Positions 45,289-57,760 of a stretch of DNA of 64,000 nucleotides are shown here, piece after piece. The notes under the pieces were generated by a model. That model was not told the DNA's origin. It searched no databases and was given only the letters and a program-made list of their open reading frames with translations. Position 1 is the first letter of the stretch, and every line of letters starts with the position of its first letter. Position numbers and translations under genes: made by a program. The DNA is from Ligustrum vulgare. Its lineage: Eukaryota > Streptophyta > Magnoliopsida > Lamiales > Oleaceae. The DNA lies in contig OY743190.1 in NCBI GenBank assembly GCA_963555705.1, positions 9,957,501 through 10,021,500 of the forward strand, in the 5' to 3' direction.

Positions 45289-47120
45289 CACTATCATAAT
45301 GGTCACTTACGATTTCCCGAGTGCCAACATTGCATGTGTTTAGAGCTTTTGAATTATGTCTACCATCACAAAAATCCACATCCTTACTAATTTGACATAT
45401 GGATGACATTTTTCTGCCTGACAGTTTCGTAGTCTGACTGGCTGGACTTGTTTCAAATAAATCATCAACCCAACTACCAGTGTTAAATGATGTCGTAGGA
45501 GACATTTCACGCATAGATACTACAATTATAACGATATATTTTATAATAAAATTATAATAGAGTAAGAGAAAAAACTGAGGATGAATAAATTCACAATTCA
45601 AATGCATTCAATTTACATTAGCAATGTTACTCAATAGAGTTCTACTCCATTTCTGAGAATAAGAAGTGACTGAGTCCAAAACTTGTGTCGGACCAATGTT
45701 AAGGTCCACACTCTTCATGTTTTCTCTCTTTGCCATGGGTTTTGAATTTTCCATTGAAACTAACAAAATTATATATAGAAAAGAACTTTCAATTATCAAG
45801 AAACAACACTTAACATCACATGCGTACACAACATAAAAGTAAGTGCTTACCTCTATCATAATGGTCACTTTCGGTTTCTCGAGTGCCAACATTGCATGTG
45901 TTTAGACCTTTTGAATTATGTCTACTATCACAAAAACTCACGTCCTTACTAACTTCACATTTGGATGACATTTTATTGCCTGACAGTTTTGTAGTCTGTT
46001 TGGCTGGACTTGTTTCAAATAAATCACCAACCAAACTCTTAGAGTTGAATGATGTCATAGGAGACATTTCACGCATGGATACTACAATTATAATGATAGA
46101 TTTCATAATACAGTTATAATAGAGTAAGAGAAAAAAATTGAGTATGAATAAATTTACAATTCAAATGCATTGGATTTACCATTAGTAATGTTACTCAATG
46201 GAGTAGAACTCCATTTCTGCGAATTAGAAGTGATTGAATCTAAAACTTGCATCGGACAAATGTTAAGGTCCACACTCTTCCTGTTTGCTCTATTTGCCAT
46301 GAGTTTTGAATTTTCCATTGAAACTAACAAAATTATATATGGAAAAGAACTTTGAATTATCAAAAAACAACAATTAACGTCACATGGGTACGCAACATAA
46401 AAGTAAATGCTTACCACCATTAGAATAGTTCCTTTCGGTTTCCCGAGTGCCAACATTGCTTATGTTTAGACCTTTTAAATTATGTCTAGCATCAAAAAAA
46501 TTCACATCGATACTGACTTCACATTGGGATGACATTTTATGGCTTGACTCTTTCGTAGTGTAACTGGCTGGACTTGTTTCAAAGGAAGCATCCACCAAAC
46601 TCCTAGCGTTGAATGACTTCATGGGAGACATTTTACTCGTGAATACTACAATTATAACGATACATTTCATATTCAATTAAATCAGAAAAAATAAAACATA
46701 AAGGAAGAATAAAGTTGCAATCCATATGCATTGCATTGCATTAAATTGCATTTACCATTAGTAATGTTACTCAATGAAGTTCTACTCCATTTCTTTGAAT
46801 TAGACGTGGTTGAGTCCGATACTTGTGTCCAACCAATGCCAAGGTCAACACAATTCCCATTTGCTCTCTGTGCCATGGATTCTGAAATTTCAATTGAATC
46901 TAACACAATCGTGTAATTAGTTTTTTCTTTCCAATCAAAGAAATGCAAATATAAAAAATAATGAGTCTGTAATTTGACAGTTTGTTTTACCATTAGTCAT
47001 GTGACTTAGATGAGTTCTAGTCATATCATATGTATTGAAGTCGTTTGCAATCAGACATTTGCGACGATTGCAGGTCACCATTTACCAAGTTTGTATTAGG
47101 TACCGAGTTTTCCTCCAAAT
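45289..47120 (-). CDS. Tandem array of alternating 231-nt and 144-nt symmetric exons
   Basis: Type a exons (231 nt: 45289-45519, 45851-46081, 46415-46645) each start after ATTGTAG or AGTAG-like acceptors and end G|GTAAG. They encode SMREMSPTTSFN, FETSPASQTTKLSG, NTCNVGTRE and close variants. Type b exons (45617-45759, 46180-46323, 46756-46899; 143, 144, 144 nt) encode SMENSKPMAKR, SVDLNIGPTQVLDS and SNITNG-like text. All are phase 1 at both ends, so each can be added or skipped without shifting the frame; the first b copy has lost one base at its donor (AAT|GTAAAT). A more diverged b-like exon lies at 46991-47120. The unit spacing is about 563 bp. The proteins match nothing I recognise. They lie upstream of the Rep exons on the same strand, so they may form the N-terminal part of a Helitron transcript or a captured host gene. 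Confidence 0.6.
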
Positions 47121-48621
47121 CTAACCATCATGAACTTGGTTATTAATACTTTATTTTTCTAAATCTAATAACAAAAATTAAAAAATAATATAGCAATAAA
47201 AATAGACGTCTGCATCTTCGATGTGCGAATCTTTAAGTATCACAAGTCTTAATTTGATAGATATTTTTTTTTATTCATCATGCAAATCAAAATTGTATTA
47301 TGAAGTAGTCCAGAGGGATTAAAATGTATATATTTTTTAGTTTATGAGTTTTTCATACTAAATTGAATAAAAAAAATCTGCACATAAAAACTAAAAAAAT
47401 GCACCTAAAATCTAGTAAATTTGAGCAACTCCCAAATATAAGGAACTGCATCCACATTTATGTTGTTACTTCATTTATAAATATAGGATAATTGAAAAGG
47501 ATAAATGTAGCAATCAAAAATTGAATTATTGTTTCTCAAACAATAAGTCACAATTTCAATCTTATATAATCACTGTTAAGAGATAAAAGAATCAAAAAAT
47601 TTTCCACAAATAGTCATATGACTTAGATTTTAAATGTATATTTTTTTATAGAAGAACCAAACATTAGATAAGCTTAGTATTTGTACATATTACAACGATC
47701 ATGAATAGAGTCATTTATATAATCCCAATCTCTGTCAGTGTTTTGCATTTTGAGTTGTCACGGTAGTTGAACCAATGGTAAAAGAGGAACGAAGATGGAA
47801 ACTCAAAACCTAAACAAATGGTAAAAAAAAACTTGTAAAGAAGGAAACTTAATTGAGCAAGAGGCTTATATCATGATTGAGATGTAATTTTTTCCAGTAA
47901 CTCCATCCACTAAAGAAATATTGATGAATTCAATTGTTCAGATTGCAATGTGTAAGGGTGAATATTAATTACTACTAACTGATAGGTAGCCTTAGCATTC
48001 GAAATCCAAAATCCATTCGAAATCCAAAAAGTCCTGATTGTTTTGGTAGATTCCAGAAAATGCAATACACTCTCCATGGTAAATGTCAATGATAAAAACT
48101 AACGAACTTGTACTATTTCTAAGCCATCAAAGTGAAGAATTTGAACTAACCTTGAACCCAACCCCCATGCCTGGTTCTTTTGTTTGAAATGACTGTTAAC
48201 TTTAGTAGCTTACGCATGTCCAATGGTCGACTAATATATAAATTGGAAGCACAAAGCTACACTACAGAGGACAAAAGGAAGATTGGGATGAAAAACGAAG
48301 ACCTAACCTGCGCGACTGCTCACTAACAGTGGCGCGAACATCTTGAACACCGGTTCTGCTACAATGAATTAATGGGTGCTGTGATTTCGTCGATTTTATT
48401 TAGATTTAGAGATAACAGGGATGAAGGTTGGATTTAGTGTGCAGAAAGAGCGGGCGAGGCGGGAAGCGTTCCAATCGTACCGAATTGATCAATTAAGGAG
48501 TCTACATCTCTCAGATACTATCTCTTCATACACAACACAGCGATCCACAACTGGAAAACAAAATGAAATTAGATAGATGGATTAGTTTTCAAACAATTGA
48601 CATGGAGAAATAAAAATAAAC
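47121..48621. other. 1.5 kb without a recognised feature
   Basis: AT-rich with a GC-richer part at 48290-48500 that looks like a gene's 5' leader or promoter on the minus strand, which would suit the start of the exon array's transcript. No frame is supported. Confidence 0.35.
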
Positions 48622-48629
48622 ATGAAATA

Positions 48630-49799
48630 CAGTGGCGGATCTAGCGCGAAAATTCAGCTCTAGCGGGAGTTGACCGTGGACGTTGACCGTTGACCAACAA
48701 ATTTGACCGTTGTCCAATGTCATTGAAACTTTTTTTTGTTAGGTATTAGGCTTCTAATCACTCGAAGGGCGGTGAATTTCACCCCAATTTGTGTAACGTT
48801 TACAATATTCGACATGATTAAATTAATAAAATTTTGAACCCAAACATGAAACTTTCGTTTAGGTTGAAAAAAAGTTCTACAATCTGTAAAGTCAATAATC
48901 ACAATTCACATACCAAATCAAATATTCATCAAATTTCAATAATCACAATTCAAAAAATCAAATATTCACCAAATCTTAACAATTCAAATTTCAAAATTCA
49001 CACAAAGGGGGAATATGGGATTCACAAGTGACCTCATTGCAAACTCTTTAAAACTATAATTCCAATTATTCGTCAAATCTCAATTTACAACCTCTAAATC
49101 AATAATCACAATTCACAACTCTAATTAAATATTAATCAAATCTCAATTCACAACCTATAAATCAATAATCACAATTCATAAATCTAATAAAATACTCACT
49201 AAATCTCAATTCACAATTTACGAAAGGAGAATGTGAGACTCACAAGTGACCGCATTGCAAAAATTTAAACGTAACATTTATGCATAATTTTCAAATAACA
49301 ATTCAATTATAATTAGTTAAGATTTAGCCATTACCTGAAAATTCAAAACCTGGGGACCGGTCACCACCACCATTGTCTCACACCACACACACAGGCCACA
49401 GCCAACCTCCACTGTCTGTCGACACCAAACCTGGGACAACCTCCAATCCACCGACCACCAGCCACACAATCTTCAATCTGCCCAAATCTTGATTTCCCAC
49501 AACTGCCTCCCAACCTTCCATCAACACCATCCAAACACACCATCAATGAACCTATATTGCCGTCTGCCGACCGAACCACAACCACAATCACTGATTCACT
49601 GCCCCAACAACAACCGCCGCAGCGCCGCTCCATCAATCCATTTCCCAACTCCAATAAACCCAATCAATCAACTCAAAATCAAACCCAAACCAAAAAAAGT
49701 GACCAAGAAACCCAATTACTTACCTTGACCGGATTCTTGGTCGGCCGGCGACGAGGTAACGCGGCCGCGCTACCTCGCCACATGCTGGCTCCACCCCTG
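48630..49799. mobile_element. hAT-type non-autonomous element, 1.17 kb
   Basis: The perfect 8-bp duplication ATGAAATA lies at 48622-48629 and 49800-49807. The tips are CAGTGGCGGATCTAG and, reversed, CAGGGGTGGAGCCAG, a common plant hAT end. The left part contains GTTGACCGTTGACC repeats, the middle (48890-49230) degenerate repeats of AATCACAATTCA type, and the right part (49360-49790) is GC-rich. No transposase motif is seen. Confidence 0.85.
48885..49235. repeat. Degenerate direct repeats inside the hAT element
   Basis: Several copies of a 50-60-base unit containing AATCACAATTCAC and AAATCTCAATT, irregularly spaced. Confidence 0.6.
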
Positions 49800-49894
49800 A
49801 TGAAATACAACATATACAAACTTACACGAACACACAGTAGGGATATTATACTGTTATTATACAGAAAAACGTGAGAGAAGCAAAAAAGTGGTGA

Positions 49895-51300
49895 TATGCA
49901 TATATATATAAAACTCGTCTCTCAAAGGTAAGTAATAATAAACGAAAAATAGTAATCGGAGACAACTGGAAAATAATAATCGATGCAAAATTTAAAAAAA
50001 AAATCATACTAATTATAAAAACGGAAAACTCCTCTGAATAATAACTAATTAATTGGAATTTGGTCGATGATATTGTGAGTAATTTTTAAAATTTTATAGT
50101 ACTCAACTAATCAGAATGAACATTTCATAAAAAATCAAAATATTAATTATTAGACCATATTAATTGATTCTCAAAATAATTCATATATTGTATATATACT
50201 CTTTCCTTTATGTAGGGAAACCCGAAATTTATTTTTTTACCATTCTTTGAGTCTAAATACAAAACTTAATTATAAGAAATTTCATCTTGGCAATGTCAAA
50301 TTTTGTATTAGAAAATCATAGTCATAGATGGGAAAATGTATACATATGTTTTTATGTGAAAATTATAAGAATAGGCTAGGTTAGGTGTAAATTAAAAAAT
50401 AAGAACCAATGAAATAGAAATAATTAGTCCTAATATAAACAATGGTTTGATTTGAATTCCATAGAACGTCTTATTATATAATAATATTGTAATATACATG
50501 AATTTTCTTTTTCTTAGTTAAATATTTTTTGTTTCCTAATTAGTATATGATTTTTATTCTTTACCTTCTTTGATATTTAAATACATATATAATATATATT
50601 AACTAATCTTAAATTCTCTCTTGACAGTAATATTTATTTATGCAAATCCTAAATATGAGAATATGCACAATTTGTCTTTGTAAAGTTATAAAAAACGAAA
50701 AAGAATAAATTGGTTTATAAAGTAAATAAACAATAACTAATTCTAATGTAAATTGGGTTCAAGTTCGAATTTCATAGTGTATTTTGTTAGCATAAATGGG
50801 ACTTTCTATCGTGTTAAAATTGTGATTCGTGAGATTTCCTTTTAAAAACTTGTTTGCGGTTGCGCTGCCTTGTGTTGCTGATGTATGTTGGATGCATGTT
50901 TTTGAGAAGTGCGACTTATTGTTTTGCTGCCGTTTAAGAACACATTGTTTGGAAACTGAGAAATTTGAAATTATTGCATATATCTCGAATTTTTCCATAT
51001 CAATGTTTTGTTTCTTAGTGATATGCACATATATGTATACTATATATAAAATTGTTCTCTCAAAGGTAAGTAATAATAGACAGAAAATAATAATTGGAGA
51101 CAACTGGAAAATAATAATCGACGAAAAATAAAAAATAAAAATCATACTAATTATTGAGATTGATGTCGGAGACAGCAAAGGTAAATAATAATCGACGAGA
51201 GAAAAATCATACTAATTATAAAAATGAAAAACTCCTCTGAATTGTATTTTAAACTGGCCTCTCAAAGGTAAGTAATAATCAACAGAAAATAATAATCGTA
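49895..51300 (+). repeat. Three dispersed direct repeats with a shared CTCAAAGGTAAGTAATAAT core
   Basis: The core and following GGAGACAACTGGAAAATAATAATCGA occur at 49918-49975 and 51058-51122, and the core alone at 51260-51300. A further shortened copy lies at 51165-51235. Between copies the sequence is AT-rich and noncoding. The GGTAAGTAATAAT core has the shape of a 5' splice site but I find no exon before it. Confidence 0.6.
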
Positions 51301-52363
51301 AATTATGAAATCCCAAACAAAGTATAAGAATGTGGGCTGAAAAAATGGGTCAACGGTTGGTCAACGCTTTCTCACTTTAAAATATAATATCCCATCAAAC
51401 TTAAAATGTTTTGATAACAAAAATGAAAAATATAGAAAAAATTATTGCGACATCGGCCTGTGTTTGGACTTTTAAATTGCGTAATTAATATGGTAAAAAG
51501 TTAATTAAGTATGAGTGTTTTAACGAAATTAATCATATTTTAAGATTATTTTGTTTAATTTCCTCACCTTGTTTGATTCTCATTATTCAATAACTCATTT
51601 TTTTTTTTCAAATTCATTTTAAACCAAATTCTATAAATAAATAATTTGCTTGTAAACCTAAATTATTTCCTATTTCTCAACCACATATTCTCCTAAAAAT
51701 TACTATTACATAACTCATTTTTGTCAAAAATGGGGCTCAAATAGGGCTGTGATTTATTCTCTCTTTTTCTTTTTTATCAGTATTTACCCAATTATTTGAA
51801 TATTTTCTTTGAAAAAATTATCTATTTGATTTCGAATTTGTAACATTTTACTCAAAATAATGCTACAATGACAACCATTTTCCACAACTTCTCCCACAAC
51901 CTCTATATGTCACGATAATTTGATGAGATTTTTACTTAAATAAAACAATAAAATCTGAAAAGCAGACCCACTTCCTCCCTCTTCCCCCCAACCTTCCCAC
52001 CTTCATCCTGCAAGAACTACCAAGCTTCGACATTTCCTCCTTGATCATTGCCCAACCGATGACATTTTTTTGTTCTGATCACTTCCCCCCCTTCTGTTCA
52101 GCTTCCCCACTGCTGCAGTTTGAACCCAGTCGAATAGTATTTTGGAAATCGAAAAAAAAATCACGTCACAACCCATTTCCTCATTGATCACCATTACGTC
52201 GCTGCCATTGCCTCCATCAACCTCTTCCGCTACGAAGAAATTTAGACACGACAACCGCTTTCATCCCTGACCTCCTTGTGTTCGGCCAATGAAGAAGAAA
52301 AATGTCAGAAAACATTGAGTCTTTCTTGGGTAAGCGTAAGTTGAAGCAAAGATTAAGAAGTAT
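51301..52363. other. AT-rich spacer before Copia element 2
   Basis: No supported gene. 51960-52280 is more GC-rich, but the minus-strand frame there (52045-52254) lacks any known motif. Confidence 0.4.
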
Positions 52364-53172
52364 GTTGGGCTTAAAATATATATGTTCCAGCCCATTTAAT
52401 TAGAAATAAGACTTGGAGGACCTTTGTGCAATTTATATTAAAAATTGCCTAACCTATTCAAAATAGGTTAAAACCTTTTACTGCCTTTTGCTGGGTCTTC
52501 AATTCTTCAACGCGGAGAGAGAGAGAGAGAGACTGGGTCTTCAACCTTTTTACGCAGACAGAGTCCAAAAAATACGCACAGTGGCTGAAAATGAATGGTG
52601 CTTTCTGACCATTTATTTTATGCACGTTAATATCAAAATCATGGAGTAATAGGTACCATTTATCTTTTTTTTTTTTTTTTTTTTTTGAAGAAGAAAGTGT
52701 TGATTATTGTGTATTCTTCTTCTTCAAGATTTGGGGTTTTCTAAGTTTTATCTTAGAATGATTTAGGTGCTATTTATTCTCCATTATTGTTGTTGTTGTT
52801 GGGGTTCCATCTATTGCATTAGATGATGTATATTGTGGTTGCCAAGAGTGATTCTTGAAGGTTTGTATTTGGTTACCTCTAAATTTAGGGCAAGATTTAG
52901 GGAAGAAAACATTGTATTCCTATTACTTGGTGATAGTGGAATTGTCGGTTTGCCCCGTCGATTTTTCCTTCTCATTGGAGGGTTTTACGACGTTAAATAA
53001 TTATTGGTGTTATTGCTCTTGTCTTTTATAATTCGATATTCTATTGTTTGTGGTTTGGCTTGACTTGAATTGAGTTGTTGATTTCTTATTTTAATCACAC
53101 GACGTTTGGGGGAAATTTTTGGCGTTTGCTACTTGTGTTGGAAATTCCGTTTCTTTGGTCCAATTCCCAACA
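52364..53172 (+). repeat. 5' LTR of Copia element 2
   Basis: 809 bp, TG..CA. It contains a short (GA)n run near 52518-52530 and a T-run near 52663-52687. About two thirds is repeated at 57234-57760. Confidence 0.9.
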
Positions 53173-53173
53173 G

Positions 53174-53185
53174 TGGTATCAGAGC
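53174..53185 (+). promoter_or_regulatory. Primer-binding site, initiator tRNA-Met
   Basis: TGGTATCAGAGC, the standard plant Copia primer site, one base after the LTR. Confidence 0.9.
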
Positions 53186-53209
53186 TTGTGTTAGACTGTG
53201 TGGATTAAA

Positions 53210-56200
53210 ATGGATGATCCGGTTGGTTGTGCTATGATTAGACTCACTAATCATAATTGGGTAACTTGGAAGCCTAGGATGGAGGATATCCTTTATTGCA
53301 AGGATTTGCATGACCCCGTTGAGGGTGATACGGCTAAACCGAAGGATATGTCAGACAGTGATGGACCAAACAGAATAGAAAGACTATCGGAACTATAAGA
53401 CAGTGGGTGGATAACAGTGTGTTTCATCATGTTGCACAGGAGACTGACGCAGAAAAATTTTGGTCGAAATTGGAGTCTATGTTTGAGAAAAAGACTTCAT
53501 CTAGGAAGTCTTTTCTGATTAGAGACTTGGTCAACATGAAATACAAAGATGGCATGGGTGTGACAGAACACTTGAACAATTTTCAGAATATTGTAAATCA
53601 GTTGACTACTATGGGTATGAAATTAGAAGATGAATTGCAGGCTTTGTTACTTTTGAGTTCTTTTCCAGACAGTTGGGAGACATTTGTTGTGACTATCAGT
53701 AATTCTGCTCCCACTGGTGTTTTGACTATGGAGTCTGTTAAAGACAGTATGCAGAATGAGGAATCAAGAAGAAAGTCCTCAGGTGTACATGCAGGGTCAA
53801 ATCATGCACATGCTCTTGTTGTAGAGGACAGGGGGAGAAATAGAAATAGATGGCAGAAAGGTCTCAGCAAGTCAAGAGGTCTGTCAAAATCAAAAGATAA
53901 AAAGTCAGCTTGCTATCATTGTGGTAATGTGGGCCACATTAAAAGAAATTGCCGAATTTGGTTGAGAGAACAAAGGGAAGGTAGCAATCAGAAGAAGGAA
54001 GATGAAAAGAACACTACAGCTATTGTTTCTACCAGTGATGAAGTACTTTCTTGTGTAGATGGTCATTGTCTACACGTGGGTGATCCTAGTACTGAGTGGA
54101 TTGTTGATAGTGGTGCTTCTTACCATGTTTGTTCGAACATGGACTTGTTTGCAAATTACACAGCTGGTGATTTTGGTATTTCAAAGATGAGAAATACTAG
54201 CTAATCTAAGATTATTGAGATTGGTGATATTTACTTGCAAACAGAACTTGACTACTCCTTGATACTGAATGATGTGAGGCATATTGCTGATATACGCCTC
54301 AATCTAATTTCAGTTATGACTCTTGACAGACAGGATTATTATAGAAGATTCGGTGATTTGAATTGGAAATTGTCAAAGGGCACTTTGATTGTTGCCAAAG
54401 GAAAGGCTTGTTGCACGCTTTACAAGACTTATGCAAAAGCTTGTAAAAATGAGGTGAATGTTGTTGAAGATACTTCTCCTGATTTATGGCACAAGAGGCT
54501 TGGTCACATGAGTGAAAAAGGTTTGCAGGTTCTGGCTAAGAAGACATCTATTCCCTTAGCCAAAGGTATGTCGCGAAACCAATGTGATCATTGTTTATAT
54601 GGTAAATAGCACAGAGTTTCTTTTAGTGGTTCATTTAAAAGAAAACATGATATTTTAGAACTTGTGCATTCCGATGTGTGCTCTCCTAGCGATGTAGATT
54701 CTTTGGGTGGAAATAAGTATTTCCTCACATTTGTTGATGATGCTTCTAGGAAGCTTTAGGTTTATATGTTGAAATCTAAAGATCAGGTATTTAAGAGTTT
54801 TCAACAGTTTCATGCCATGGTAGAACGAGAAACAGGTAAGCCATTGAAATGTCTCAGAACAGATAATGATGGGGAATACACTCACATGAGTTCAGGGATT
54901 ATTGCTCAAAATTTGGGATTCGACATGAGTTTACAGAAGCAGGTACTCCTCAACATAATGGTGTGGCAGAAAGAATTAACCGTACCATTCTTGACAGAGT
55001 CAGATGCATGTTGAAGACAGCCAAGCTACCAAAAATGTTTTGGGGTGAAGCAGTTCAGACTGCTTGCTATTTGATCAATAGATCTCCATCTGTTCCTTTG
55101 GACTTTGATATTCCAGAAAGAGTTTGGACATGAAAAGATGTTTCCTACTCTCATCTGAAGGTGTTTGGGTGCAAAGCTTTTGTGCACGTGCCTAAGGAAC
55201 AGAGATCGAAGCTTGATGATAGAGCTACTCCTTGTATATTTCTCAGCTATGGTGATGAACAGTTTGGGTACAAATTTTGGGATCCAGAGAAAAAGAAGAT
55301 TGTGAGAAGCAGAGATGTGGTCTTTCATGAAGACCAAACCATTGAAGATTTGGATAAATTGGAGCAGCCTAGAGTGAATGCAGCTGTTCCTGATCTCGTA
55401 TCTACTAGCACTTCAACATCACAGCCTATTGTTGAAGAGAATTTAGATCCAATTGATGAGAATGTTGATGACATTGCTCATGATGATATACTAGCTGATG
55501 AGAATGCTAATGAGGGGGAGCAAATACCTGAGACAGAAGAAGATGAAGAAGCACATGTCAGAAGATCTACCAGAGATCACATGCCATCTACTAGGTATCC
55601 TACTTCTGACTATATTTTGCTTACTACTGATGGAGAGCCAGAAAGTTTTTCTGAGGCACAGGCTAATAGAGATAAAGTTCACTGGATGAAAGCAATGGCA
55701 GAAGAGATGAATTCTTTGAGGAAGAATGATACTTATGACTTGGTGAATCTTCCTAAGGGCAAGAAAGCATTGAGAAATAAATGGGTATATAAAATCAAAC
55801 GGGAAGGCAATGGTGATTTGATGAAGTACAAAGCTCGTTTGGTTGTTAAAGGCTTTGGGCAGAAATATGGTGTTGATTTTGATGAGATTTTCTCTCCTGT
55901 TGTGAAAATGACATCCATCAGAGTTGTTTTGGGGTTAGCAGCCAGCCTAGACCTAGAAATGGAGCAACTTGATGTGAAGACTGCCTTCCTACATGGTGAC
56001 TTGGAGGAAGAGATTTATATGTTTCAACCAGAGGGTTTTGAACAAAAGGGGAAAGAACACCTTGTATGCAAATTGAAGAAAAGTTTGTATGGACTCAAGC
56101 AAGCACCAAGACAGTGGTATAAGAAGTTTGATTCTTTTATGGTCAGCCAGGAATACACAAGGACAACTGCAGATTCTTGTGTTTATATCAGATCTTTTCC

Positions 56201-57188
56201 AGGTGACAAATTTATTATTTTACTGCTTTATGTTGATGAGATGCTTATAGTTGGCCAGGATGTGGGGTTGATCAAGAAATTGAAAGAAGCCTTACATAAG
56301 TCATTTGATATGAAAGATTTGGGGTCGGCTAAACAGATATTGGGCATGGAGATAATTCGAGACAGAAAATCTAAGAGGTTGTGGTTATCACAGGAAAAAT
56401 ATATTGAACGAGTTCTTGAAAGGTTCAGTATGAAAGGAGCTAAATCAGTTAGCTCACCTCTTGGAGGTCATCTCAAACTTACCAAAAGATCTTGTCCTTC
56501 AACGAGTGAAGAGAAGAAGAAGATGGAAGTAGTACCCTATTCTTCAGAAGTTGGTAGTTTGATGTATGCTATGTACTCGTCCAGATATTGCACATGCAGT
56601 TGGCGTAGTAAGCAGATTTCTGTCTAATCCAGGCAAAGATCATTGGGAAGCAGTAAAATGGATTATGCGGTATCTCAGGGGAACTTCTACTTTGTGTTTG
56701 GGCTTCGGGGGAGCTCAGCCAGTTTTGACAGCGTATACAGATGCAGATATGGCAGGAGATCTTGACGACAGAAAGTCTACATCTGGGTACTTTTTACTTT
56801 TGCAGGGGGAGCTGTTTCTTGGCAGTCAAGATTGCAAAAATGTGTGGCTTTGTCTACAACTGAGGCTGAATATATTGCAGTTACTGAAGCAGGTAAAGAG
56901 ATGATATGGATGAGAAAGTTTCTTGACGAGCTCAACGTGAAGCAAGGTGAGTACGTCATTTATTGTGATAGTCAGAGTGGTCTTGAGCTCAGTAAGAATT
57001 CTACTTTCCATTCTTGTACTAAACACATTGATGTGAGGTATCATTGGATACGTGGAGCAGTTGACGAGAAGTTAATGCAGTTGGAAAAGATTCACACTGA
57101 TAAGAATATTGCTGATATGTTGACCAAGGTGGTAACTAAGCAGAAGCTTGAGTTTTTTGCCGAGCAAACCGGGATGGATTCCAAGTGA
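53210..57188 (+). pseudogene. Copia gag-pol polyprotein gene with stops and frameshifts
   Basis: Gag (53210-54060) includes a zinc knuckle CYHCGNVGHIKRNC. Protease has WIVDSGASYHV (about 54098-54130). Integrase follows with the pre-integrase block DLWHKRLGHMS, then HSDVCSP and FVDDASRK, RTDNDGEY and GVAERIN carrying the D-D-E residues. Reverse transcriptase (about 55680-56400) has [36 protein letters not shown] and LYGLKQAPRQW, but YVDEM where an active enzyme has YVDDM. RNase H has TDADMAGDLDDRKSTSGY and TEAEYIA, ending with HTDKNIADMLTK. Breaks: a frameshift near 53365, stops at 54202-54204, 54607-54609, 54757-54759 and 55131-55133, and frameshifts near 54940, 56565 and 56810. The product would make and integrate element DNA; this copy cannot. 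Confidence 0.9.
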
Positions 57189-57212
57189 CTGGAGTCTTGT
57201 GGTGTATCTCCC

Positions 57213-57233
57213 TCATGGGCTGGAGGGGGAGAT
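57213..57233 (+). promoter_or_regulatory. Polypurine tract of Copia element 2
   Basis: GGGCTGGAGGGGGAGAT immediately before the TGTTGGG of the 3' LTR. Confidence 0.75.
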
Positions 57234-57760
57234 TGTTGGGCTTAAAATATATATGTTCCAGCCCATTTAATTGGAAATAAGACTTGGAGGACATTTGTGC
57301 AATTTATATTAAAAATTGCCTAACCTATTCAAAATAGGTTAAAACCTTTTACTGCCTTTTGCTGGGTCTTCAATTCTTCAACGCAGAGAGAGAGAGAGAG
57401 ACTGGGTCTTCAACCTTTTTACGCAGACAGAGTCCAAATAATACGCACAGTGGCTGAAAATAAATGGTGCTTTCTAACCATTTATTTTATGCACGTTAAT
57501 ATCAAAATCATGGAGTAATAGATACCATTTATCTTGTTTTTTTTTTAAGAAGAAAGTGTTGATTATTGTGTATTCTTCTTCTTCAAGATTTAGGGTTTTC
57601 TAAGTTTTATCTTAGAATGATTTAGGTGCTATTTATTCTCCATTATTGTTGTTGTTGTTGGGGTTCCATCTATTGCATTAGATGATGTATATTGTGGTTG
57701 TCAAGAGTGATTCTTGAAGGTGTGTATTTGGTTACCTCTAAATTTAGGGCAAAATTTATG
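57234..57760 (+). repeat. 3' LTR of Copia element 2, truncated
   Basis: Nearly identical to 52364-52900; similarity stops at TTTAGGGCAAAATTTATGG. Confidence 0.85.

Larger units (their letters stand above)
52364..57760 (+). mobile_element. Ty1/Copia retrotransposon, Tork/TNT1-like, 3' LTR truncated
   Basis: The 5' LTR 52364-53172 starts TGTTGGGCTT and ends CCCAACA. The primer site TGGTATCAGAGC (initiator tRNA-Met) follows at 53174-53185. All Copia domains are present in order: gag, protease, integrase, reverse transcriptase, RNase H. The 3' LTR begins at 57234 but loses similarity at about 57760, missing its last 280 bases or so, and no target duplication can be read. Confidence 0.9.

Noticed and set aside
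49361..49663. 100-codon GC-rich minus-strand frame
   Set aside because: Low-complexity Gly/Val/Arg text inside a hAT element, with a competing frame on the other strand. No domain is seen.
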